From contig NZ_STFZ01000034.1 of assembly GCF_005222845.1 (NCBI RefSeq), positions 62,001-126,000 of the forward strand: a stretch of DNA of 64,000 nucleotides, read 5' to 3'. Shown one piece after another: positions 52,260 through 61,749 of this stretch; the stretch's first letter is position 1, and each line of letters opens with the position of its first letter. The DNA comes from Rhizobium sp. FY34 (GTDB taxonomy: Bacteria; Pseudomonadota; Alphaproteobacteria; Rhizobiales; Rhizobiaceae). The position numbers and the translations under genes are program-made. The notes beneath the pieces are model-generated. The model was not told the DNA's origin, did not search any database, and saw only the letters and a program-made list of their open reading frames with translations.

Positions 52260-52850
52260 GTGCTCATCTATATGATCCGCCACGGACAGACTGACTGGAA
52301 TGCCGAAGGTCGCCTTCAGGGCCAGAAGGATATCGGCCTCAACGATACCGGCCGCGCCCAGGCGCGGCTGAATGGCGAGGCGCTGTCGCGGCTCGTCGCG
52401 GACAAGGTGACGGATTTCGATTTCGTCGCCTCCCCCCTGTCGCGCACCCGCGAAACGATGGAACTGGCGCGTGGCGCCATGGGTCTTGACCCGAAAGACT
52501 ATCGCACCGACGAGCGGCTGGTCGAACTGTCCTTCGGTGACTGGGAGGGGCATACGCTGGATGATATCCGCGCCATTTCACCCGAACGCCTGAAAATGCG
52601 CTCACGCCAGAAATGGGGATTTATCCCGCCCGGCCCGTTTGCGGAAAGCTATGAAATCCTGTCCTGGCGGGTGGGCGCCTGGCTGCAATCGGTGGAACAG
52701 CCCACGATATGCGTCAGCCATGGAGGCGTGGTTCGCTCGGTTTTGAAGCTCATTGGTGGCTGGAGCGAAAAGGATGCCGCCAAATGCGATATTCATCAGG
52801 ACCGCGTCCTGATCATCGAACGCGACAATAGCCGCGCTGAATGGCTCTGA
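52260..52850 (+). CDS. Histidine phosphatase family protein (phosphoglycerate-mutase-like)
   Basis: 196 aa. The phospho-accepting motif is MIRHGQTDWN near the N-terminus, Arg in SPLSRTRETME, Glu in ELSFGDWEGH and the second His in VSHGGVVRSVL complete the family's active site. Substrates in this family range from phosphoglycerate to small phosphosugars. The start is a GTG at 52260. It lies 25 bp after fabI and is probably cotranscribed. Confidence 0.9.
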   Translation: MLIYMIRHGQTDWNAEGRLQGQKDIGLNDTGRAQARLNGEALSRLVADKVTDFDFVASPLSRTRETMELARGAMGLDPKDYRTDERLVELSFGDWEGHTLDDIRAISPERLKMRSRQKWGFIPPGPFAESYEILSWRVGAWLQSVEQPTICVSHGGVVRSVLKLIGGWSEKDAAKCDIHQDRVLIIERDNSRAEWL

Positions 52851-52889
52851 CCCTATACACAGCCGTGTAGAGCCGCTTGAACCATGGCT

Positions 52890-53150
52890 TTACTGGACGA
52901 CCTGCAGGTCATCGACAATGCGATTTCCATCCACGACCGTATAGAAGACGACAACCTTGACGCCCGATGCCAGGCCATCGAAGTTGAACTCTTCCGGCAG
53001 CTTATACAACTTGCCGTCATCCAGCGTCAGGCTGAGCTTCTTGACATCGATCGATTTGATCGTCGCTTCGACATCCACGCTCTGTGCCAGGCTGGACAGG
53101 GGCGAAAGCAGGCTCGCAGTGGCCAGGAGGGCGGCAATCAGGATACGCAT
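52890..53150 (-). CDS. DUF1344 small periplasmic protein
   Basis: 86 aa: signal peptide LIAALLATASLLSPLSSLAQ, then about 65 residues of beta-rich sequence with VEATIKSIDVKKLSLTLDDG, typical of DUF1344. The family is common in rhizobia and may form a small OB-like barrel; its function is unknown. Its upstream gap (53151-53442, 292 bp) has short inverted repeats (GGCGAA-A-TTCGCC at 53213; GCCACC-TAG-GGTGGC at 53392) but no gene I can support. Confidence 0.85.
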   Translation of the reverse strand: MRILIAALLATASLLSPLSSLAQSVDVEATIKSIDVKKLSLTLDDGKLYKLPEEFNFDGLASGVKVVVFYTVVDGNRIVDDLQVVQ

Positions 53151-53442
53151 CGAAAAGCTTCCATAAAGTGATCGAGTATTTTGTTTCGCAAGGGTTTTTG
53201 CTTTCCGATTGTGGCGAAATTCGCCCCGTGGCGTGACAAATTTTTATCAAATCATGAAGCAGATCTTAACCTTTTTCAACTGGGTTGACGTAGCGACTGC
53301 TCAAGCCCGCTGCACCACAAACAAATGCTCGCCAACCCTAAGAAATCCTAGAGTAAATCGTGGGGGTATATTCAATCGTAAATTAACTACCGCCACCTAG
53401 GGTGGCCTCATCAGATGCAATTTAGAGAGAAGGCGTGCGCGC

Positions 53443-56400
53443 TTGCTACCCTGGCTATCTTCCAAATGGCACATGGACCAAGCGCAGCGACAATGGCGAC
53501 TGCCCGTCGCCGTGGCGACGGCAATCGCGCTTGTGGTCATTCTGCTTGGAGTGGCGCTTGACCAGCAGCGCGCCAGTACGCATCGCCAGATCGTGCGCGA
53601 AACGGCCGAGAGCACGATGAACATGCTGTTGCAGCGCATCGTCAGCCGGCTTCAGGGTGACGTGCTGATTGCCGATCACCTGGCAACTCTTTTCCAGCAT
53701 GCCGCAGACTATACACCGGAACGGTTCGCCGATCAGGCCAGGGAGGTTCTGGCCCGCAATCCGCATACGCTCGCCGTAGCGATCGCGCCTGACAACCAGC
53801 TGGCGCAGCTCATCACCCGTGCCGACATGTCGCCTGGCGCTGCGACAGGTGCGCTGGCCATGCCGCGCATCGATCTGAACATACTGAAGCAGCGCCTTGC
53901 CACCGCCCCTTTTTCCGATCTGAACCTGATGATGCAGGGCGCAACGGATGGAACGATGACGCTTGCCATTCCCATTCAAAACGGCAGCAGTGCCTGGGGC
54001 TCTCTGGCGCTGGTTATCGATCAGAAGCGTTTTCTGGCCGAAATGGGCATCAATCCCGGCCAATCGACCGTCAGCATGCGCGAAATGCCCGGTGATGACT
54101 GGCTGCATGTCGCCATCCGCAATGTGGGCGACACCGAGACATCCATGGTCACCGGCCAGGAGAATATCCAGGATCACACCCCGCTCAGCACGACGCTTGC
54201 CATTGCCGGCGGGCGCTGGGAAGTGATGGCCGCGCCGCGCGAGGGCTGGGATGCCCTGCCGATGGACCAGACTACGTTCCGGCTGATGCTGATTGCCGCC
54301 GGACTTGCCGTCATCGTGCCGATTTTCATCGCCAGCATTCTGATTGCCGAGCGCAACCGCCATATCGATATGCTCAAGGCACGCGAAGCCAATCTGGTGG
54401 AACTGTCGCAGCGCTTCAACCTGGCCATGGAAACCTCGCGCATCGGCATATGGGAAGTTGCAGATGACAACCACCTGACCTGGGATAGCCGCGCATCCAC
54501 TCTGCACGGCCAATCGAGCGACGCCCAGGAAAGCCGGCTGGAGGACTGGTTGCGCGCGGTGCATCCCGACGACGTGGACGTGGCGGAGGCCTTCTTCTTC
54601 ACCTGCATCTGCTCGTCCGATCCCTGCAGCCAGGTCTATCGGGTACGCCTTGCCGATGGCCAGGTTCGCTATCTGCGCTCGGCCGGCGCCAGCTATCGCA
54701 GCCCGGATGGCAGCACCCGCACCACCGGCATCGTCTGGGACATCACGTCCGACATGATGGTCAACCAGACCCTGCGCGATGCCAAAGAAAACAGCGACAT
54801 CAAGAATGCCGAGCTGGAACTGGCGCTGGACGAATTGTCCAACCGCGAGCAGGAGCTGGAGGAATTGTCGAGCCGGCTCGATCTGGCACTCGCCTCCTAC
54901 AATTGCGGCACATGGGAATCCACGCCGCATACGCGCACGGAAATCTGGGATGCGCGCATGTGCCAGCTCTATGGCATCGTCTATTCGCCAAAGCCGGTCA
55001 CCACAGAGCGCTGGCTGAGCATGATCCACCCGGAAGACCGGATGCTGGCCCAGCGCATATCGCCGAACTTTCCGACATCCATGAAGGAATCGCTGACCGT
55101 GCGCGTGCCGCAGCCCGATGGCAGCCTGCGCTATGTCCGCTCCATCGGCAAGGCACATACGATGCGCGACGGATCGACCAAGATCGTCGGCATTGCCTTC
55201 GACGTGACGGAAGACATGCAGCTGACACAGCAGTTGCAGGTGGCAAAGCTGGATGCCGAAGCCAAGAATGTCGAACTGGAACTGGCCAAGCGTCGTATCG
55301 AGCACAATGCCCTGCATGATCCGCTGACGCTGCTGGCCAATCGTCGCAAGCTCGATCTGGAACTCGACAGCCTGTCACGCGACAGTCGCAGCGAACGCCA
55401 GCAGGTCTCCATCCTGCATCTCGATCTCGATCGTTTCAAGCAGATCAACGATACGCTGGGCCATGCCGCCGGCGATGCCATGTTGAACCATGTGGCGCAG
55501 ATCCTGACGCGCACGGTGCGCAGCAGTGATGTCGTGGCGCGCATCGGTGGCGACGAATTCGTCATTCTGGTGCGCAACAGTTGCAGTGCCGACGAAATGG
55601 CGGAACTTGCCGGACGCATTGTCGTGGAATTGCGCCAGCCGCTCAATTTCGACGGCTTTTCCTGTCGCTGCGGCGTATCGATCGGCATTGCTCAAGCCAG
55701 CGGCATGAGCATAGACGGGCGCAAGATGCTGGTGAATGCCGATATTGCGCTGTACCGGGCCAAGGCGCTGGGGCGCAACCGCTATGAGTTCTTCACGCAG
55801 AACCTGCAGGCGGAAGTGATCAACCACAAACGCACCGCCGACGAACTGCTGACGGCGATCGATGAAAACCAGTTCGTGACCTGGTACCAGCCGCAATTCT
55901 GCGCCGAAAGCATGGCGCTGACGGGCGTCGAGGCGCTGATCCGCTGGGACCATCCGCATCGCGGCATCCTGGCGCCCGATGCCTTCCTGAAGATCGCCGA
56001 AGACCTGAATGTTTCGGCCACGCTCGACCAGATCGTGCTGGAAACCGTGCTCAAGGACCAGATGCGCTGGGCCGCCTCCGGCATCGAAGTGCCGAAGGTT
56101 TCGGTGAATGTCTCCTCCAAGCGGCTGAACGACGAGAGCCTGATCGAAACCTTGAAGACGCTGGCCATCACACCGGGCAGAATCGCCTTCGAACTGGTGG
56201 AATCAATTTTCCTCGATGAGAGCGAGGACGTGGTGACCGACAATCTGGAGCGCATCAAGGCGCTGGGCATCGATATCGAGATCGATGATTTCGGCACCGG
56301 CCACACGTCCATCGTCAGCCTGCTGAAACTGAAGCCGAAGCGGCTGAAGATCGACCGCCAGCTGGTGATGCCGATCATCACATCGCCGCAGGAACGCGCG

Positions 56401-56595
56401 CTGGTGCGCTCCATCATCGAGATCGCCAAGTCGCTGGGCGTGGAAACCGTAGCGGAAGGCGTGGAAACCATGCAGCACGCCATGCTGCTGCGGGAACTGG
56501 GCTGCGACCTTTTGCAGGGCTATGCCTTTGCCCGGCCCCTGCCCTTTACCGATTTCACTGCAGCGGCAAGGGCTGGCTTCCGCAATGCCGCCTGA
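53443..56595 (+). CDS. Membrane GGDEF-EAL protein with PAS domains
   Basis: 1050-aa c-di-GMP enzyme. One N-terminal span (VAVATAIALVVILLGVAL), a CHASE-like periplasmic sensor (residues 45-280), a second span (LMLIAAGLAVIVPIFIASIL), two PAS domains (about 315-450 and 475-600), then GGDEF with intact VARIGGDEF and I-site RSSD, and EAL with VEALIRW, VNVSS, ELVES, DDFGTG, LKIDRQ and VAEGVE. Both activities look possible. TTG at 53443 is 9 nt from AAGG; an ATG at 53473 has no ribosome-binding site. Confidence 0.93.
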   Translation: MLPWLSSKWHMDQAQRQWRLPVAVATAIALVVILLGVALDQQRASTHRQIVRETAESTMNMLLQRIVSRLQGDVLIADHLATLFQHAADYTPERFADQAREVLARNPHTLAVAIAPDNQLAQLITRADMSPGAATGALAMPRIDLNILKQRLATAPFSDLNLMMQGATDGTMTLAIPIQNGSSAWGSLALVIDQKRFLAEMGINPGQSTVSMREMPGDDWLHVAIRNVGDTETSMVTGQENIQDHTPLSTTLAIAGGRWEVMAAPREGWDALPMDQTTFRLMLIAAGLAVIVPIFIASILIAERNRHIDMLKAREANLVELSQRFNLAMETSRIGIWEVADDNHLTWDSRASTLHGQSSDAQESRLEDWLRAVHPDDVDVAEAFFFTCICSSDPCSQVYRVRLADGQVRYLRSAGASYRSPDGSTRTTGIVWDITSDMMVNQTLRDAKENSDIKNAELELALDELSNREQELEELSSRLDLALASYNCGTWESTPHTRTEIWDARMCQLYGIVYSPKPVTTERWLSMIHPEDRMLAQRISPNFPTSMKESLTVRVPQPDGSLRYVRSIGKAHTMRDGSTKIVGIAFDVTEDMQLTQQLQVAKLDAEAKNVELELAKRRIEHNALHDPLTLLANRRKLDLELDSLSRDSRSERQQVSILHLDLDRFKQINDTLGHAAGDAMLNHVAQILTRTVRSSDVVARIGGDEFVILVRNSCSADEMAELAGRIVVELRQPLNFDGFSCRCGVSIGIAQASGMSIDGRKMLVNADIALYRAKALGRNRYEFFTQNLQAEVINHKRTADELLTAIDENQFVTWYQPQFCAESMALTGVEALIRWDHPHRGILAPDAFLKIAEDLNVSATLDQIVLETVLKDQMRWAASGIEVPKVSVNVSSKRLNDESLIETLKTLAITPGRIAFELVESIFLDESEDVVTDNLERIKALGIDIEIDDFGTGHTSIVSLLKLKPKRLKIDRQLVMPIITSPQERALVRSIIEIAKSLGVETVAEGVETMQHAMLLRELGCDLLQGYAFARPLPFTDFTAAARAGFRNAA

Positions 56596-56748
56596 CGGCC
56601 GGTGCCTGTAGTGACGACTTTACGCAGACAGACTGTTCAGTGCCCGCGCCCATCGGCCACATAAAAAGGGCTTTCCACCACGCCCGCTTTTCCACTATGA
56701 CAGACCCGCTTCACGTCCAGGCGGCGCGCCGCCCAACGGTCAGGTCTT

Positions 56749-57846
56749 ATGTCGCACAATACATTCGGTCATCTTTTCCGCGTCACCACCTGGGGTGAAA
56801 GCCATGGACCCGCACTGGGCTGCGTGGTGGACGGTTGCCCTCCGGGCATTCGTTTCACGCTGGACGAAATCCAGTCCTATATGGACAAGCGCAAGCCCGG
56901 CCAGTCGCGTTTCGTTACGCAAAGGCGCGAGGATGATATCGTCAAGGTTCTGTCCGGCGTGATGCTGGACGAGGACGGTGTGACGATGACGACGACCGGA
57001 ACGCCGATTTCCATGCTGATCGACAATACCGACCAGCGTTCCAAGGATTATGGCGAGATTGCCAAGCGCTACCGTCCCGGCCATGCCGATTACGCCTATG
57101 ACGTGAAATATGGTATTCGCGATTATCGTGGCGGCGGGCGTTCATCGGCGCGCGAAACTGCTGCTCGCGTCGCAGCTGGCGCACTGGCCCGTAAGGTCCT
57201 GCCGGGCGTCACCGTGCGTGCCGCCCTCACCCAGATCGGCAAGCACCGTATCAACCGCGCCAACTGGGATTGGGCGCAGATCAACGAGAACCCGTTCTTC
57301 TGCCCGGATGCCGAGATGGTTCCCGTCTGGGAAGACTATCTCGACGGCATACGCAAAGCGGGCTCCTCCATCGGCGCCGTGATCGAAGTGGTCGCCGAAA
57401 ACGTGCCGGCCGGCCTTGGCGCGCCGATCTATTCCAAACTCGACCAGGACATTGCCTCGCTGCTGATGTCGATCAATGCGGTGAAGGGCGTCGAAATCGG
57501 CGACGGCTTCCAGTCGGCCGAGCTTTCCGGCGAGGAAAATGCCGACGAGATGCGCATGGGCAATGACGGCCAGCCGCTGTTTCTGTCCAATCATGCGGGC
57601 GGCCTGCTCGGCGGCATTTCCACCGGCCAGCCGATCGTCGCGCGCTTTGCGGTCAAGCCCACATCCTCGATTCTCACCGAACGCCAGTCGATCGATTCCA
57701 GCGGCAACAATGTCGATGTGCGCACCAAGGGGCGCCACGACCCCTGCGTCGGCATTCGCGCCGCACCCATCGGCGAGGCCATGGTTGCCTGCGCGCTGGC
57801 CGACCACTACTTGAGAGATCGCGGCCAGACAGGCCGGCAGAGATAA
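56749..57846 (+). CDS. aroC: Chorismate synthase
   Basis: Seventh and last shikimate-pathway enzyme, FMN-dependent, making chorismate from EPSP. The N-terminal signature [39 protein letters not shown] and [17 protein letters not shown] are diagnostic. 365 aa, full length. Followed 51 bp later by ribB. Confidence 0.96.
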   Translation: MSHNTFGHLFRVTTWGESHGPALGCVVDGCPPGIRFTLDEIQSYMDKRKPGQSRFVTQRREDDIVKVLSGVMLDEDGVTMTTTGTPISMLIDNTDQRSKDYGEIAKRYRPGHADYAYDVKYGIRDYRGGGRSSARETAARVAAGALARKVLPGVTVRAALTQIGKHRINRANWDWAQINENPFFCPDAEMVPVWEDYLDGIRKAGSSIGAVIEVVAENVPAGLGAPIYSKLDQDIASLLMSINAVKGVEIGDGFQSAELSGEENADEMRMGNDGQPLFLSNHAGGLLGGISTGQPIVARFAVKPTSSILTERQSIDSSGNNVDVRTKGRHDPCVGIRAAPIGEAMVACALADHYLRDRGQTGRQR

Positions 57847-57897
57847 CAGGCCGCCAGAGACGACAGCCCGACAGAGACAAGAAGCGTCAACGATAGG

Positions 57898-59010
57898 ATG
57901 AAATTGCCCATGCCGTTCGATCAGAAGCGCGTCGTTGACGCCATCCGGGCCTTTGAAGCCGGCCAGATCATTGTCGTGACCGATGATGACGACCGCGAGA
58001 ACGAAGGCGATCTCATCGTCGCCGCCGTGCACTGCACGGCCGAGAAAATGGCCTTCATCGTGCGCCACACATCCGGCATCGTCTGCACGCCCATGCCGCG
58101 CGAGGAGGCCAAGCGCCTGAACCTCAATGCCATGGTGGCGGAAAACGACAGCGCCCATACGACCGCCTTTACCGTCAGCGTCGATTTCAAGCATGGCACG
58201 ACGACCGGAATTTCCGCCGATGACCGCACGCTGACGGTGCGCAATCTGGCCAACCCGAATGTCGGTGCCTCGGATTTCGTGCGCCCCGGCCATATTTTTC
58301 CGCTGATTGCCCGCGAAGGCGGCGTGCTGATGCGCTCGGGCCATACGGAAGCGGCCGTCGATCTGTGCAAACTGGCTAATCTGCCGCAGATCGGCGTGAT
58401 CAGCGAGCTGGTGAATGACGACGGCACCGTGATGCGCGGACCCCAGGTGGCCGCCTTTGCCGAACAGCACGGCCTGCTACAGCTCTCCGTTGCCGATCTC
58501 ATCGCCTATCGCCAGCGCAAGGAAACCCTGATCGAGCTGCAATCGAGCTTCGATATCGAAACGCCCGCCGGCCAGGCCCTGGCGCATGCCTATTCGCTAC
58601 CCTGGGACCCGATGCAGCATCTGGCGGTGATTTTCGGCGATATTCGCGATGGCGTCGATATTCCGGTGCGCCTGCAGCTGGAAAATGTCGCCAAGGATGT
58701 GTTCGGCGAGCAGCGTTCCATCGAACGCTACATGAAGAAGATCGCCGAAAGCGGTCGCGGCGTCATCATCTACCTGCGCGAAGGGTCCGTCGGCGTTGGC
58801 CAGAAGGGCAATAACCGCAGGGCACGCATGGGCGTGGAAGATCATGGCAATGCGCAGAGCCGCGAAAGCGAATGGCTGGAAATCGGCCTTGGCGCACAGA
58901 TCCTGAAAGATCTCGGCGTCACCTCGATCCGCCTTTTCTCGTCTCGCGAACGCCATTACGTCGGTCTTGAAGGCTTTGGTATCAAGATCAGCTCGACCGA
59001 GATTGTTTGA
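57898..59010 (+). CDS. ribB: 3,4-dihydroxy-2-butanone 4-phosphate synthase (RibB) with GCHII-like C-terminus
   Basis: Riboflavin precursor enzyme acting on ribulose 5-phosphate. The N-terminal 205 residues hold DDDDRENEGDL (metal and substrate acids) and RPGHIFPLIAREGGVLMRSGHTEA (written as RPGHIFPLIAREGG). The C-terminal 160 residues resemble GTP cyclohydrolase II but lack its zinc cysteines, so only the RibB activity is expected, as in other alphaproteobacterial RibBX proteins. Starts at ATG 57898 or at 57910, where AGGA lies 11 nt upstream. 370 aa. Confidence 0.93.
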   Translation: MKLPMPFDQKRVVDAIRAFEAGQIIVVTDDDDRENEGDLIVAAVHCTAEKMAFIVRHTSGIVCTPMPREEAKRLNLNAMVAENDSAHTTAFTVSVDFKHGTTTGISADDRTLTVRNLANPNVGASDFVRPGHIFPLIAREGGVLMRSGHTEAAVDLCKLANLPQIGVISELVNDDGTVMRGPQVAAFAEQHGLLQLSVADLIAYRQRKETLIELQSSFDIETPAGQALAHAYSLPWDPMQHLAVIFGDIRDGVDIPVRLQLENVAKDVFGEQRSIERYMKKIAESGRGVIIYLREGSVGVGQKGNNRRARMGVEDHGNAQSRESEWLEIGLGAQILKDLGVTSIRLFSSRERHYVGLEGFGIKISSTEIV

Positions 59011-59031
59011 GACCCGCAGGCGGCTTCGGTC

Positions 59032-59412
59032 CTAACCCTTGAACCAGGCCGCCGGAACGCCGAGAATAGTCGAGAGGCTTTGGGCAACGGCGTCGGTGAC
59101 ATTCCGGCGGCCGTTCTCAAGGTCCGACAGGAACCCCTGCCCCAGTCCGGTTTTCGTTGCGAGTTGCTGTTGTGTCAGCCCACGCGACATGCGCAGCGCC
59201 TTGATGCGATGATCGCCGCGCAGGATGGCGATCGTCACCTCGGCCGGAAGCAAACCTTCTGCTTCAAGTTCGGCTTTGCGGGCATCATAGATGGCGACAT
59301 CGTCGTCTTCGGCATCGCTGTTAAGGGCGGCCATCATGGCATCGTAATCTGCCTTCGGCAAAACCACCATTTCCTCACCATTGCTGGCCGTAATGATCTG
59401 GATCTTATGCAT
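59032..59412 (-). CDS. Xre-type antitoxin (HigA-like)
   Basis: 126 aa. The N-terminal 60 residues (HKIQIITASNGEEMVVLPKADYDAM) resemble the RelB/Phd-like segments that bind RelE toxins. The C-terminal helix-turn-helix is RMSRGLTQQQLATKTGLGQG, followed by LSDLENGRRNVT. Toxin precedes antitoxin by 9 bp, the HigBA order. It probably represses the operon through the ATCGCA repeats upstream of the toxin. Convergent with ribB. Confidence 0.88.
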   Translation of the reverse strand: MHKIQIITASNGEEMVVLPKADYDAMMAALNSDAEDDDVAIYDARKAELEAEGLLPAEVTIAILRGDHRIKALRMSRGLTQQQLATKTGLGQGFLSDLENGRRNVTDAVAQSLSTILGVPAAWFKG

Positions 59413-59421
59413 GGCCTCTCC

Positions 59422-59673
59422 TCAGTTCCGGCTGTAGGTGGTCGTCTCGCGCTTGCCGATATAGATCGCGAGGATAGTGTTGGCGTCTTCATCGAATATG
59501 ACGCGGTAGCGACCGACACGCATCCGGTAACCAGCCCTGCCCTTCAGCATCCTGACGTCGCCTTCGCCCTTTATGGCGTAGTGGATCAACGCCTCCGATA
59601 CCAGCTGCCGCGCATCGGCGGGAAGCTTGTCGAGGTCCTCTGCCGCACCAATGGAGAGGATCAACGTTTTCAC
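59422..59673 (-). CDS. RelE/ParE family toxin (HigB-like)
   Basis: 83 aa from the GTG at 59673. RelE fold: LILSIGAAEDLDKLPADARQ, then the core GDVRMLKGRAGYRMRVGRYR and VIFDEDANTILAIYIGKRE. Family toxins cut mRNA at the ribosome. An in-frame ATG at 59700 would add nine residues (MRFPAIFHD) but its codons run through two ATCGCA operator-like repeats, so I favour the GTG. Pairs with the antitoxin downstream. Confidence 0.87.
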   Translation of the reverse strand: MKTLILSIGAAEDLDKLPADARQLVSEALIHYAIKGEGDVRMLKGRAGYRMRVGRYRVIFDEDANTILAIYIGKRETTTYSRN

Positions 59674-59683
59674 ATCGTGAAAT

Positions 59684-59738
59684 ATCGCAGGAAATCGCAT
59701 TTTCGCAAGCAGATTATCGCACTATATCGCAAATCGCG
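59684..59738. promoter_or_regulatory. Iterated ATCGCA hexamers upstream of the toxin
   Basis: ATCGCA occurs at 59684, 59694, 59716 and 59726, plus ATCGCG at 59733 and TTCGCA at 59702. Two pairs are spaced 10 bp, one helix turn. Likely operator of the HigBA-type pair. Confidence 0.45.
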
Positions 59739-59754
59739 ACAATGGCCGACAACG

Positions 59755-60942
59755 TCACCCGCGCCAGCCGTCCATGAAGCACACCCGCTCCACGCCGGTG
59801 AATTTGGCAAGCCTTGCAAGCTCGGCCTCCAGCCTGTCCAGCCGCCCGGCGCTTTCCCGCACGCCCGGCTGCCACCAGATCCGTTTGACATCGAGGCTGC
59901 CGGCCTTGCGATCCGCCTTCATGTCGATGCGCCCGACCATGCGGTCGCCCTCAAGAAGCGGAAACACATAGTAGCCGTATTGCCGCTTGGGTTCCGGCAC
60001 GAAGACCTCGATCCGGTAATGGAAGCCGAACAGGCGCTCAGTCCGGTCGCGGTCACGCAGGAGCGGATCAAACGGGCTCAGGACCCGCAGCCGGCCCGGC
60101 GGTTCCGGCGGCGACAGGAGTGCCGGCAGCCGATCGGCCAGCGCAAAGGACGGACGCCTTCGCCCGTCCACGCTCTCGATCTCCACTGCTTGCAGCGCGT
60201 CGCGGTGGCGAAGAACCCAGTCCTTGGCCTCCTGCGGCGTGACGATATCGAAAAACGCGGCAATTTCGCCAGACGTGGCAAAGCCCAGCCGCTCCAGCGC
60301 CGAACGGCAGGCCCAGTCGATGAAGTCGGCCTCGCTGACCTCCGGTTCATGGTGCTCTGCCGGCAAAACGCGTTCGGTCAGATCATAGATCTTCTGGAAA
60401 TTGACCCGGCCGGCAATCGCCAGCCTGCCCGTCTGCCACAAGAATTCCAGTGCCGTCTTGGAGGGGTGCCAGTTCCACCAGCCGCCGGACACATGTTCAT
60501 CGGTCTTGCCCTCGCGCGCCATCATCGGCCCCTGATCGCGGATGCGATCATAGGTGTCGGCCACCGCTGAATCATAATCCTCGCCACGCCAGCGCGTCCA
60601 ATTGGCGCGGATACGGGCCTCGCGCCGCACGAAACGGTGCTTCCAATAGGGAAAGAACGCGGACGGAATGATCGAGGCATCATGCGTCCAGTTTTCAAAC
60701 AGCGCGCCCTGCCTTTCCAGAAGATCGGTGAGATGTCCGCGTGCATAGGTCTGGTTGCGGGAAAACAGGATCAACTGATGCGCCCGCTCCACCGTCTGGA
60801 TACTGTCCACCTGCACAAAACCCAGATCCTCCACCAAAGCCTGCACACCATCGCGGCCAAGCTGCCGGTTCGGCGGGCGAGAAAGCCCCTGCCGCTCCAG
60901 GAAAATGCGCCGTGCCAGAGAATTTTCGATCAGGATAGCCAT
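59755..60942 (-). CDS. YcaQ/AlkZ-type winged-helix DNA glycosylase family protein
   Basis: 395 aa, the HTH_42 family that includes AlkZ and E. coli YcaQ (AlkX), which unhook interstrand crosslinks and remove bulky alkylated bases. The catalytic QxQ/QxD-type motif appears as FVQVDSIQTVERAH near residue 42; further signatures are FENWTHDASIIP, VGRIDMKADRKAG and, at the end, VKRIWWQPGV. Single gene, divergent from bioM. Enzymatic activity is inferred from family membership. Confidence 0.88.
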   Translation of the reverse strand: MAILIENSLARRIFLERQGLSRPPNRQLGRDGVQALVEDLGFVQVDSIQTVERAHQLILFSRNQTYARGHLTDLLERQGALFENWTHDASIIPSAFFPYWKHRFVRREARIRANWTRWRGEDYDSAVADTYDRIRDQGPMMAREGKTDEHVSGGWWNWHPSKTALEFLWQTGRLAIAGRVNFQKIYDLTERVLPAEHHEPEVSEADFIDWACRSALERLGFATSGEIAAFFDIVTPQEAKDWVLRHRDALQAVEIESVDGRRRPSFALADRLPALLSPPEPPGRLRVLSPFDPLLRDRDRTERLFGFHYRIEVFVPEPKRQYGYYVFPLLEGDRMVGRIDMKADRKAGSLDVKRIWWQPGVRESAGRLDRLEAELARLAKFTGVERVCFMDGWRG

Positions 60943-61068
60943 GCAGAAAAACTAGCGGATGTTCGTGCTTTGTTCAAGTGTATCCGATCATGGATTGCCA
61001 ATTGACGGGACTTGGTTCGCCTGCCTCTCCGGTCTATAGAGACCCCGACAGCGCAAGAGGCTTCCCAC

Positions 61069-61749
61069 GTGCACATCATTTTCGACAAGGTTGCGCTGCG
61101 CTATGGCGAGCGCACCGCGCTCCAGCCGCTCAGCCTTGAGCTTTCAGATCAGCGCATCGGCGTGATCGGTCTCAACGGTTCCGGCAAGACGAGTTTTGCG
61201 CGGCTGGTGAATGGTCTTGCCAAGCCCACGACCGGCCGCGTGACGCTTGACGGGCTGGATACGGTGGAGGATGCGCAAGCGGTGCTGCGCGCCACCGGCT
61301 TTATCTTCCAGAACCCGGCCAACCAGATCATCCTTCCCATTGTTCGCGACGATATTGCCATGGGGCCGAAAAGCCGCGGCCTCAAAGGCAGAGCCGTGGA
61401 TGAGGCCGTCGATGCCGTGCTGTCACGTTTCGGCATCGCGGATCTTGCCGCCCGCCGGCCGCATGAACTGTCGGGCGGCCAGTTGCAGCTGGTGGCGCTT
61501 GCCGCCGTGGTGGTGAATGATCCGGGCCTTATTCTGTTTGACGAGCCGACCAACCAGCTGGACCTCAAAAACCGCGCATCTGTGAAGGCAGCCATCGAGG
61601 CGCTTAGCCAGCAAGCCATTGTCATCAGCCATGATCTTGATCTTGTGGCCGATTATCCGCGCGTGCTGGTGTTTCACGAGGGGCGGGTTGCCTTTGATGG
61701 AAAAGGCGCAGCAGCCATTACCCGCTACCGGGAGATTGCCGCGTGCTGA
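61069..61749 (+). CDS. bioM: Biotin ECF transporter ATPase BioM
   Basis: 226-aa energy-coupling-factor ATPase. Walker A GLNGSGKTS, Q-loop GFIFQNPANQIILP, signature LSGGQLQLV, Walker B LILFDEPTNQLD and switch His VISHDLDLV. The short form with FQNPANQ is typical of BioM/CbiO. The start is a GTG at 61069 (VHIIFDKVALRYG); the upstream in-frame ATG gives 19 residues without homology. Overlaps bioN by 7 bp. Confidence 0.93.
   Translation: MHIIFDKVALRYGERTALQPLSLELSDQRIGVIGLNGSGKTSFARLVNGLAKPTTGRVTLDGLDTVEDAQAVLRATGFIFQNPANQIILPIVRDDIAMGPKSRGLKGRAVDEAVDAVLSRFGIADLAARRPHELSGGQLQLVALAAVVVNDPGLILFDEPTNQLDLKNRASVKAAIEALSQQAIVISHDLDLVADYPRVLVFHEGRVAFDGKGAAAITRYREIAAC

Noticed and set aside
53455-55317. 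620-codon minus-strand frame opposite the GGDEF-EAL gene
   Set aside because: Shadow frame. The plus-strand product has ordered CHASE, PAS, GGDEF and EAL motifs.
57142-58470. 442-codon minus-strand frame spanning aroC and ribB
   Set aside because: It crosses two well-recognised genes on the other strand and has no family features.
61035-61060. TCTATAGA palindrome before bioM as a BioR operator
   Set aside because: It departs from the BioR consensus TTATMKATAA at its outer positions; too weak to report as a site.
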